Below, in pieces: positions 23,081 through 30,212 of a stretch of DNA of 41,008 nt. Both the position numbers and the translations under genes were made by a program. The notes beneath the pieces are model-generated. The model ran no database searches. It was not told where the DNA came from and saw nothing but the letters and a program-made list of their open reading frames with translations. The number at the start of each line of letters is the position of its first letter. The stretch's first letter is position 1. This DNA is from Chthoniobacterales bacterium (GTDB lineage Bacteria; Verrucomicrobiota; Verrucomicrobiia; Chthoniobacterales; UBA10450), in the NCBI GenBank assembly GCA_003244145.1, contig QHBM01000032.1, positions 1 through 41,008 of the forward strand, read 5' to 3'.

Positions 23081-25906
23081 ATGTACATCATTCGGCGTCT
23101 AGTTGGCGTTGGCTTTTTGGTCGGGATTTATCTGATCTGTGCTGGCGCGTACGACGCGTTTATTCAAGCAAGCGCCCGACGAACCCCAGAAACCATTTCC
23201 ATTTCTGAACTCCAGAAAAATCTTCCCAACAATAGACATTTAATCATCACGGGCGGAACTGCGGTGGTGGATAAAGCGGTTGAGTACTACCAGACGCGCC
23301 ACGGCGTGCGAGTTCCGAATTCGGAAATCTATTTCATCCCGATTCAAGATTCCGCACTACCAGCGTCCGTTTCTGCAATACCGCCCGTTCTTGTGAAGAT
23401 GACGAAGGATCAATTGGACAAGGCAAAACGCCAAAGCGGATTCGACACCAGCGGAATCGAAGGGGTACGCATGACGCATTGGGATTTGGAGTCGAAGGCT
23501 AAGGATTATTTGGTGGCGTCTTTCGGGAACTCGGGAGTCGAGAAGATGATTATTCTCGATTACCAACGGGAAGTTGTCGGGATATGGCGAGGATTGGGTC
23601 AGTTGCTTGGTGGATTCGCTTTGTTAGGAGGTTTATTGCTCGCTTTCGCCAAGCTGGGTCAGCCTCGACCCGTAATCCAAACACCTGCGCCGCTGCCGTC
23701 CGCTCCTTCACGACCGGCCTCGCCGTCACTCCAAAAAACTAGACGTGTCGGCAGCAACCGAAAACGAATGGCAGTTGTAGCTGCGGCGGCGGTCGTGCTG
23801 CTGCTGCTGTGCGTTGCTTTACTTCCGAACTGGAAACAGGTGCTCCCCAACACTGTTACTACATCCGGAGACGAATGGCCCCAATGGGAACTCCCAATCC
23901 GACTCGGCGACAGCATTGAAACGGTGCGTACAAAGCTCGGACCAGAATCACTCGATGGGAAAACGCTTCACGAGAGATGGGCCAAAAAACATCATCTGGA
24001 CCATTACAAACCAATAGACCAGGATTGGACGAAGTTTGTCACGTCGTACTGGCAAGACCGGGGTCTGCGCATCTCGTTTTCGAATGGCCGCGTGCGAGAA
24101 ATCGCGGTCTTCATGATGAACCAACCCGAATACAATGCGCGTTCTGCCAGCGAAGATGACGAACCGAGCGTGACGAAGTACTCGGGGTCGATCGTAGCTG
24201 GCGTCATCCCCGACGACGCTCTTCCGGAACTGACACGTAAGCTTGGGACACCATCGACAGCTTCGCCATATGGTAAATTCCCGAATTACGAGTGGCGGCG
24301 CGGGACTTGTCGAATTAAGGCGCGAATCGCGAAAGAAGATGTAATTGAGAATGGAGTGCGCATCGGCAGAGATCGAACTCTCCGGTTGGTCATTGAAGAT
24401 ACTGCTCCTGAAATTGAGTTCGAGCAGCAACAAAAGCGCGAAGAGCAGGTCCGACGTGAGATTGCCGACAAAGAAAAAGCACTAGTTGCTCTATCCGGTG
24501 CAGAACTTAGTCCGAAGGAGATATTCCAAAAATACAGCGGACGTGTTGTTGAGGTTCAGGCGCTGAACAGCCGAGGCGAGATCGTTTCAACCGGCACTGG
24601 ATTCATGTGGCGCGGAGACGAAGTTCTAACGAATTGCCACGTTATAGAGAAAGCACGCGCGCTCAAGATTGCGCGCGCTGCGGGCACGGAAGACGCATTT
24701 TTCGCAAGTCTGCGTCTCAGTGACGGCAAGTTGTCACACTTCTCGGTCGAACAAGATTGGGTGCAGTTGTTCCTGTCTGTGTCGAAAGGCCACGACCTGC
24801 CGCCAGTCGTTTCAGCTGCGGACCTTCCCGAAGTCGGCGAGAACATTACCGTGATTGGCAATCCGGAACGTCTAACGAACAGCCTTTCGACAGGTATTGT
24901 CGCCGGCATTCGAGAAGTCGAGGGCAATAAGTGGATTCAAATTACTGCCCCAGTTTCACCAGGATCGAGTGGTTCGCCGGTATTCGATTCTAAGGGCCGA
25001 GTCATCGGGCTTGCGACGATGATGATGATCGATGGTCAAAATCTGAACTTTGCCACACCCGTCAGTCAGATCACATCTGGCCTTGTCACAGAACCAAAAC
25101 GCGGGCTAACGCCGTTCAAAACTATTGCGAACGACAAGACATTCGAGCAAAAAAAGCGGGCGTTGCTATCTGGCCGCCACACACCTGGAGAAATCAAAGC
25201 TTTCGCCGAGGAATTCGGAAGCAGGTATCCGGATCCTGAGGATCAGGCTCGAATCTTTTACGCTGTTGCCGACACGTACGAGGCACAAGGTGAATTTCGC
25301 GATGCGGTCAAGATACTGCAGAAGAAAAGGGAAAGACTCGGCACCGACCTAGATGACTATTCACGTGTTGCCGATCTTCTCGATGAAGCGGGCGATGTTG
25401 TTGCGATGAATCGGGAGCTGCGCGAAGGCATCACGACCGGAATTCGCAAATTCGCGAAGGAGTACCTGCCGGATAGCCGCGGAACCGCGGCCACCATCGC
25501 TTACATGCTCGACAAACTTCAGGATCGAGAGATTGCCGCGCGCTGGTTCGACATTCATTTACTGTTGGTTCCCGACGCCGAATGGATTCTTCCGAGACTC
25601 CCGAAATGGTATCAATCGGAACGCGCCGCTCGCGAGAAGGTAGAAACAGACTTCGAGCACCTCGCTCCAAAAGATGCGGACGAATACATCGATACCCTCC
25701 GACAACGCTGGCGTTCAAAGGCTGACGCACAAGTTGTCGCATTGCTGCGCACCTGGGGACTGTCCGAGGAGAAAGGCAAACAGCTACTGCGGATCGGCAT
25801 CGACTCGATGCCTGCAGCTTACTGGGAGGAGCAAATCCGCCCCAAATTGACGCCAGATCAGTGGTTGCTCCTGCGAGCAAGACTCGACGAAAGAAAATCA
25901 TTATAA
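23081..25906 (+). CDS. Large membrane-anchored trypsin-like serine protease with C-terminal helical repeats
   Basis: A 941-aa multi-domain protein. Residues 7-27 are a first membrane helix; 28-165 a mixed domain I do not recognise; 170-192 a second helix (GGFALLGGLLLAFA); 195-227 a Pro/Ser linker; 230-250 a third helix (VVAAAAVVLLLLCVALL). Residues 270-480 form an unknown soluble region. From about 490 to 690 it is an S1-type protease: GTGFMW..., His520 in LTNCHVIEKA, probable Asp559 in VEQDWVQLFL, and the nucleophile Ser (about 631) in SPGSSGSPVFDSKG. After 700 the chain is helical and TPR-like (FYAVADTYEAQGEFRDAVKIL). With DUF2971 upstream it may form a sensor/effector unit (inference). It ends at TAA 25904-25906, just before an inverted repeat. 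Confidence 0.8.
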   Translation: MYIIRRLVGVGFLVGIYLICAGAYDAFIQASARRTPETISISELQKNLPNNRHLIITGGTAVVDKAVEYYQTRHGVRVPNSEIYFIPIQDSALPASVSAIPPVLVKMTKDQLDKAKRQSGFDTSGIEGVRMTHWDLESKAKDYLVASFGNSGVEKMIILDYQREVVGIWRGLGQLLGGFALLGGLLLAFAKLGQPRPVIQTPAPLPSAPSRPASPSLQKTRRVGSNRKRMAVVAAAAVVLLLLCVALLPNWKQVLPNTVTTSGDEWPQWELPIRLGDSIETVRTKLGPESLDGKTLHERWAKKHHLDHYKPIDQDWTKFVTSYWQDRGLRISFSNGRVREIAVFMMNQPEYNARSASEDDEPSVTKYSGSIVAGVIPDDALPELTRKLGTPSTASPYGKFPNYEWRRGTCRIKARIAKEDVIENGVRIGRDRTLRLVIEDTAPEIEFEQQQKREEQVRREIADKEKALVALSGAELSPKEIFQKYSGRVVEVQALNSRGEIVSTGTGFMWRGDEVLTNCHVIEKARALKIARAAGTEDAFFASLRLSDGKLSHFSVEQDWVQLFLSVSKGHDLPPVVSAADLPEVGENITVIGNPERLTNSLSTGIVAGIREVEGNKWIQITAPVSPGSSGSPVFDSKGRVIGLATMMMIDGQNLNFATPVSQITSGLVTEPKRGLTPFKTIANDKTFEQKKRALLSGRHTPGEIKAFAEEFGSRYPDPEDQARIFYAVADTYEAQGEFRDAVKILQKKRERLGTDLDDYSRVADLLDEAGDVVAMNRELREGITTGIRKFAKEYLPDSRGTAATIAYMLDKLQDREIAARWFDIHLLLVPDAEWILPRLPKWYQSERAAREKVETDFEHLAPKDADEYIDTLRQRWRSKADAQVVALLRTWGLSEEKGKQLLRIGIDSMPAAYWEEQIRPKLTPDQWLLLRARLDERKSL

Positions 25907-25974
25907 CCTCAGTGCCGCAGCGGGTGGCCGAGAAGCTTTTGAATCTGGCATATCTTAGGATCGGGGCACTGAGG
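25907..25974 (+). repeat. Widely spaced 10-bp inverted repeat after the protease gene
   Basis: cctcagtgcc at 25907-25916 and its exact complement at 25965-25974, separated by 48 bases, start immediately after the protease stop. It spans the end of the MFS remnant. It could be a transcription terminator or the inner end of the inserted module; there is no matching copy that I can see at the left end. Confidence 0.5.
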
Positions 25975-26138
25975 CCCGCTCCCGGGGCCAGAGCAGCACC
26001 AGCACTGATGCGATCGTCCAGCACACGATCATCACGACAAATCCGGCGTCGAACGAAGCGGTACGCTGGCTCAGGTCGCCGATGATCTTAGGACCGACGA
26101 ACCCGCCAATGCTGGCTGTGCAATTGATGAACCCGACC
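25955..26138 (-). pseudogene. C-terminal remnant of an MFS transporter
   Basis: About 58 codons equal in alignment to the last 57 residues of the intact MFS carrier at 26540-27823 (VGFINCTASIGGFVGPKIIG shared; then DLSQRTASF versus ELSQRSGSF). Roughly four of five bases match, so it is an older, diverged paralogue and not a fresh copy. The upstream part is missing: at 26139 the sequence switches to the 33-bp repeat. It ends with a normal TAA at 25955-25957. It cannot make a carrier. Confidence 0.85.
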
Positions 26139-26144
26139 TGCGCG

Positions 26145-26177
26145 CCGTTCGAGGTGGCTCTCAAGAGCTGACTCGCA
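26145..26177 (+). repeat. 33-bp direct repeat, right copy (attR-like)
   Basis: An exact copy of 21947-21979, the 3' end of the CoA-transferase gene, but with no CoA-transferase sequence before it. It separates the MFS remnant from the 3' end of the CHY zinc-finger gene. Consistent with the original 3' end of the gene displaced by insertion. Confidence 0.9.
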
Positions 26178-26188
26178 AGTCGTCGGCC

Positions 26189-26524
26189 CTAAGAATCAAA
26201 ATAGAGTGGATAATGATTCGCGCAGCCGGGATTGAACCGCCGGCGACAATGCAGACAAACTGAGTTGCAATCGAGATATTCACGGATGCTTAATTGATGT
26301 CCGCAACCGCCGCACAGAATGGCGGCCGCGTCGAATTCTTCCTTGGGCCAAGGCACAGCCGCGTGCCCGGCCAGTTCGGCGTGGCATTCGTGACACGGGA
26401 ACCAATCGCCGCAGCACCTGAACTTGATCGCGATGACGTCGTCCTCGCCGTGGTAGTGAGCGCAACGCGTTTGCTCATCGACGTTCAAACCGAGGACGAG
26501 AATGTTGTGAATGATCCGTTCCAT
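26189..26524 (-). CDS. CHY zinc finger protein
   Basis: A 111-aa protein of the zf-CHY family (related to the yeast mitochondrial Hot13). Zinc ligands are visible in order: RCAHYHGEDDVIAIKF, CCGDWFPCHECHAE, HAAVPW, ILCGGCGHQLSIREY and SVCLHCRRRFNPGCANHYPLYF. The family binds several zinc ions; in bacteria its role is unknown. It follows the MFS carrier gene on the same strand with a 15-base gap, so the two may be co-transcribed. It seems intact. Its 3' end is only 11 bases from the right 33-bp repeat. Confidence 0.88.
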   Translation of the reverse strand: MERIIHNILVLGLNVDEQTRCAHYHGEDDVIAIKFRCCGDWFPCHECHAELAGHAAVPWPKEEFDAAAILCGGCGHQLSIREYLDCNSVCLHCRRRFNPGCANHYPLYFDS

Positions 26525-26539
26525 GCCGGCGGACGTGAA

Positions 26540-27823
26540 CTAGGCCGCCCGCTCGCGCGGACAAAGCAGCACGAGAACGGAAGCGATGATCCAGCACGCG
26601 ATCATAAAGATGAATCCGCTGCGAAAGCTGCCACTGCGCTGGCTCAATTCGCCGATAATCTTCGGACCGACGAAGCCGCCGATGCTCGCGGTGCAGTTAA
26701 TGAATCCGACCGCCGCGGCCGCGCCGGAGCTGGCGAGGAATGAACTGGGCAGCGCCCAGAACGCGGGCAGGTACGCGATCGTCCCGAAGACAACGAGCGA
26801 AAACACCGCGACCAACAGGACATTGGAAGACGGCAGGAAAAACCACGCCGCCAGCGCCGCGGCCGCGGTCAATTGCGGGACGGCAAAATGCCAGCGGCGT
26901 TCATGTGTGCGATCGGAATTCCAGCCGACGATCAGCATTCCGATGAGGCCGGCGATGAACGGGATCGCGCCGATCCAGCCGACGCGTTCCACGCTCCAGC
27001 CGGTCATCCGTTGCAACATGGTCGGCATCCAAAACCAAAAAGCGTAGCCGCCGCTGTAACAGACAAAAAGCCCGGCCGTGAGGAGAAGCACCGCGGGCTG
27101 GCGCAGCGCCTGTCCGATCGTCAACTGCTCCATCTGCGCTTTCGCGCGCCGCTCCTCCTCAAGCCGAAGCGCGAGCCAATCGCGCTCGTTAGGCGGCAAC
27201 CAACGGACTTCGTGAGGCCGATTCGGCAGCACGAAGAGGGTCGCGATTCCGAGCACGACCGCTGGAATTCCTTCCAGCAAAAAGAGCCAGCGCCAGCCGG
27301 GAACATTCAGCCAGTGAAGGCCCAGGATTTTTCCGGCGATGGGTCCGCCCAGGATGTAGGCAATCGGAATCGCGGACATGAACCGCGCCACCGCCTTGGC
27401 CCGATCTTGCGGAATGAACCAATGCGAAAGATAGACGATCACGCCGGGAAAGAACCCCGCCTCGGCCGCGCCCAGGAGAAAGCGCGCGCCGTAGAGTTCC
27501 ATAGGCGACCGCACGAAACCGGTCAGCGCCGTCAGCAGTCCCCAGGTAATAAGCGTGATCGCAAGCAGGCGTTTCGCGCTCCAGCGTTCCACCAGGAGCG
27601 CCCCGGGAATTTGCAGACCAAGATAGCCGATGAAGAAAATTCCGCTCGCGGTGCCAAAGACCGAATCAGTCAGGCCAAGGTCGCCTTTCATCCCGAGCGT
27701 CGCGTAGGCGATGTTCGTGCGATCGAGATAGTTCGCGACGTAGAGGAGAAAAAGAAACGGCAGGAGCCGGGTCGCGATTCGACCGCGCGCAGTTGCCCCT
27801 GCCTCTGATTGCGGAGAAGCCAT
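26540..27823 (-). CDS. MFS transporter, anion:cation symporter (ACS) type
   Basis: Twelve-helix carrier of about 427 aa; the start at 27823 (MASPQSEAGA) is preferred over 27838. ACS-family features: LFLLYVANYLDRTNIAYA in helix 1, GIFFIGYLGLQIPGALLVER, GARFLLGAAEAGFFPGVIVYL and the central basic loop around LALRLEEERRAKAQ. Relatives carry sugar acids, tartrate, phthalate and other carboxylates, so a carboxylate substrate is likely but not defined. The CHY zinc-finger gene follows. A diverged fragment of a sister gene lies at 25955-26138. Confidence 0.88.
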   Translation of the reverse strand: MASPQSEAGATARGRIATRLLPFLFLLYVANYLDRTNIAYATLGMKGDLGLTDSVFGTASGIFFIGYLGLQIPGALLVERWSAKRLLAITLITWGLLTALTGFVRSPMELYGARFLLGAAEAGFFPGVIVYLSHWFIPQDRAKAVARFMSAIPIAYILGGPIAGKILGLHWLNVPGWRWLFLLEGIPAVVLGIATLFVLPNRPHEVRWLPPNERDWLALRLEEERRAKAQMEQLTIGQALRQPAVLLLTAGLFVCYSGGYAFWFWMPTMLQRMTGWSVERVGWIGAIPFIAGLIGMLIVGWNSDRTHERRWHFAVPQLTAAAALAAWFFLPSSNVLLVAVFSLVVFGTIAYLPAFWALPSSFLASSGAAAAVGFINCTASIGGFVGPKIIGELSQRSGSFRSGFIFMIACWIIASVLVLLCPRERAA

Positions 27824-27927
27824 GATTGGGCGAAGCATAGCGCACCGCGCGTGACGCTCACAATCTGAATCCCGCTAGTCGGCTCGTTAGGTCTGGCGCG
27901 AAGGCGTGCGCGGCTTCATATTTCGCC

Positions 27928-28344
27928 ATGAAACCTGTTTGCTCTTTTCTTCTCGCAGCGTCGTTAACGATACTCGCTGGTTTCACTGTCCAGGCTGCCG
28001 ACTCCGGTTGGGCCGGGCAATATGCCGACAAGAAATTCCTCGGCGGGAAAGCGGTCTTTCAATTGACCATCGAGCAATCCGGGAGCGCCATCCAAGTGTC
28101 TTTCGATGCCGCTCACAACGATGCCCACGGGGCGGCGCCGGAAGGTCAGGGTGCGGCGAGAGTTTCCGGCAAGGACACGCTGGAGTTCAAATTCGAAGAC
28201 AGCTTCGGCAACGCCGGCACCGGAACGATCAAGCGCGCGGGCGACGACATTATTCTTTCGATGAAAACGACGCGGGTGAAAGAGGCGCGGTGCCTGGTCT
28301 TCTACCAACAGAACATGCGTCTGAAGCGGGCGGGAAAGAAGTAG
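27928..28344 (+). CDS. Small exported protein of unknown function
   Basis: A 138-aa protein with a clear signal peptide (MKPVCSFLLAASLTILAGF, cleavage near VQAADS). The mature part is about 115 residues, predicted as beta-strands (FQLTIEQSGSAIQVSFDAAH; DTLEFKFEDSFGNAGTGTI; DDIILSMKTTRV), like a small periplasmic beta-barrel. It ends with LKRAGKK. No family recognised. Divergent from the MFS carrier gene and convergent with the mutase gene, whose stop is 14 bases away. Confidence 0.8.
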   Translation: MKPVCSFLLAASLTILAGFTVQAADSGWAGQYADKKFLGGKAVFQLTIEQSGSAIQVSFDAAHNDAHGAAPEGQGAARVSGKDTLEFKFEDSFGNAGTGTIKRAGDDIILSMKTTRVKEARCLVFYQQNMRLKRAGKK

Positions 28345-28357
28345 GTATTCGTCGCAC

Positions 28358-30196
28358 CTATACCATCGGCCGGAAGCGGCCGACGACTTCCTGCAACCGT
28401 CCGCTGATCTGGCCTAACGAGCAGACTTCCGCGGCTTCCAATAACGCCGGGAAACAATTCTCGTCGGTCTCCGCCACGGCCGCGAGGCGATCGAGGGCTT
28501 TCGCTGCCTTCGCCGCATTCCTCTTCTTGAACTGCTTCAGCCGATCCACCTGGATCTGTTTCTTTGCTCGGGGCGTGCGCACGAGCTCCACCTTTGGCGG
28601 CTTTTCGTTCGCGTTCCGGTATTTGTTCAATCCGATAATCGACCGCGTGCCGTCGTAAATCTGTTCCTCGTAACGATGCGCCGCGTTTTGAATCTGGCTC
28701 CGTTGATAACGATGCTCGATCGCAGCGACCACTCCGCCCAGCTCTTCAATTTGACGGAACTCCTCGAGAATCGCCGCCTCCACCGCGCGCTCGACCGCCT
28801 TCATTCCCGGCGAACCGCTCAGCATGTTCATGGTGTGTTTGAAGATGCCGGATTCATCGAGCAGGATGGCCTGCCCGTGCGCGGAGAGCCTGATCCATTC
28901 TTCGCTCGGCGTCGTGAACGGCTCGTCGGCGCTATTCGAATGGCACGAGTTGGATCCGTTCATGTAAGCGAGCATCAGCTCCGCGGCCGTGCGGGTAAGA
29001 TTATTCTTGAACTCAGCCGCGACGAGTGAGCGACCGCTCGTCTGCGTGTGCAGCTTGAACATCTGCGCTTTGGTTCCAGCGCCGAAAGCGTCGCGCATTC
29101 CGATCGCCCAAATCCGTCGGGAGACGCGGGCAAGCGCGATGTACTCGACGTCCAATCCGCAATCGAGGAAGAAGGAAAGTCGCGGACCGAACTGGTCCAC
29201 GTGAATGCCGCGCGCCGCCATCATTTCCGCATAAGCGAAACCGTTGGAAAGAGTGTAAGCCGCTTGCTGCACCGGCGTGGCGCCCGCTTCGCCGATGTGA
29301 TAACCGCTGATGGAAACCGGATACCAGCGCGGCATTTCGCGCGTGGTGTATTCCATCATGTCGGCCAGAAATCGAAGCGACGCTTCGACCGGGAAAATCG
29401 TTTCGTTCTGCGCCTGAACTTCCTTGAAGATGTCGGCCTGAATGGTGCCGCGGAGTTTCGGCACGACGCTCGGACCGAAGCGGCGTTTCGCTGCCGCGAT
29501 GTACATCGCCATGATGATCGGCGCCGGCCCGCTGATCGTCATCGACGCCGAGAAACTCGGCGCTCCCATGTCGAACCCGGCATAGAGCCGTTCCATGTCT
29601 TCGACGGTATCCACCGCCACGCCACCCTCACCGATCTTGCCGAACACGCCGGGCGCGTCGCTATCGATTCCATAAAGGGTGAGACCGTCGAACGCGGTGC
29701 TGAGCCGTTTCGAGCGCTGATGGGCGCCGAGATAATGGAAACGTTCGTTCGTATCTTCCGCCAAACCCATTCCGGAAAACAACCGCGTCGGCTCCTCCGT
29801 CTCCGCCAATTTTGCGACGCCCTTCTTACCGTTTTTCGAATGTCCGTTTTTGCCGTGGCCGTTTTTCTCCTGCTCGTTGCCGTAACTGCCCTCTTCGCGC
29901 AACGGCTCGAGATACATTTCGCGGTAGGCGCCGTTCAGATACGGAAATTCGCCGGGCAAACCGTCACCGAGGAGATAGCGCGCGATCTCCCCCGGCTCGT
30001 CGATTTCGGGAAGCGCAAGGCGCGGCAGCGGCAGGCCGGTCGGCGCGCGACCTATCGGTGTGTTGGCCTTGATCCGGTTCCAGCGTTCGAGCAACTGCTG
30101 GCCGAACTTCGTCTCCGTCCGCGCCCGCCTGACTTCATCGAGCACGAACCGATTGTAATTCTCCACCGCCTCAACTACGCGTCCCAGCTTGCTCAT
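28358..30196 (-). CDS. B12-dependent acyl-CoA mutase, catalytic chain (IcmF/methylmalonyl-CoA mutase family)
   Basis: A 612-aa TIM-barrel subunit of a carbon-skeleton mutase. It holds KRLSTAFDGLTLYGIDSD, MTISGPAPIIMAMYIAAAKR, LRGTIQADIFKEVQAQNE, VSISGYHIGEAGATPVQQ and HTQTSGRSLVA. These are nearer to the mutase part of IcmF (isobutyryl-CoA mutase fused with its G-protein chaperone) than to the dimeric methylmalonyl-CoA mutase. It has no own B12 domain; that is in the next gene upstream (16-base gap), so this is a split IcmF-like layout. An insertion around residues 100-130 is Lys/Gly/Asn/His-rich (KNGHGKNGHSKNGKKG). Substrate (isobutyryl-, methylmalonyl- or another acyl-CoA) is not decided. 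Confidence 0.88.
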   Translation of the reverse strand: MSKLGRVVEAVENYNRFVLDEVRRARTETKFGQQLLERWNRIKANTPIGRAPTGLPLPRLALPEIDEPGEIARYLLGDGLPGEFPYLNGAYREMYLEPLREEGSYGNEQEKNGHGKNGHSKNGKKGVAKLAETEEPTRLFSGMGLAEDTNERFHYLGAHQRSKRLSTAFDGLTLYGIDSDAPGVFGKIGEGGVAVDTVEDMERLYAGFDMGAPSFSASMTISGPAPIIMAMYIAAAKRRFGPSVVPKLRGTIQADIFKEVQAQNETIFPVEASLRFLADMMEYTTREMPRWYPVSISGYHIGEAGATPVQQAAYTLSNGFAYAEMMAARGIHVDQFGPRLSFFLDCGLDVEYIALARVSRRIWAIGMRDAFGAGTKAQMFKLHTQTSGRSLVAAEFKNNLTRTAAELMLAYMNGSNSCHSNSADEPFTTPSEEWIRLSAHGQAILLDESGIFKHTMNMLSGSPGMKAVERAVEAAILEEFRQIEELGGVVAAIEHRYQRSQIQNAAHRYEEQIYDGTRSIIGLNKYRNANEKPPKVELVRTPRAKKQIQVDRLKQFKKRNAAKAAKALDRLAAVAETDENCFPALLEAAEVCSLGQISGRLQEVVGRFRPMV

Positions 30197-30212
30197 ATCA
30201 CTGCCTCCACTT

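Larger units (their letters stand above)
21947..26177. mobile_element. Putative 4.2-kb integrated module bounded by 33-bp direct repeats
   Basis: The two repeats are 4198 bases apart, start to start. Between them lie a DUF2971 gene, a large membrane protease gene and a truncated MFS gene. The two genes are visibly lower in G+C and use A/T-ending codons more than the flanks, and none of the decamers GCCTAACGAG common in the flanks occurs here. No integrase, transposase or terminal inverted repeat was found, so it would be a non-autonomous or decayed element. A local duplication could give the same repeats. Confidence 0.5.

Noticed and set aside
25907..25974. Idea that the 10-bp inverted repeat marks transposon ends
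   Set aside because: No transposase or target duplication goes with it and there is no copy at the other end; kept only as a repeat or possible terminator.
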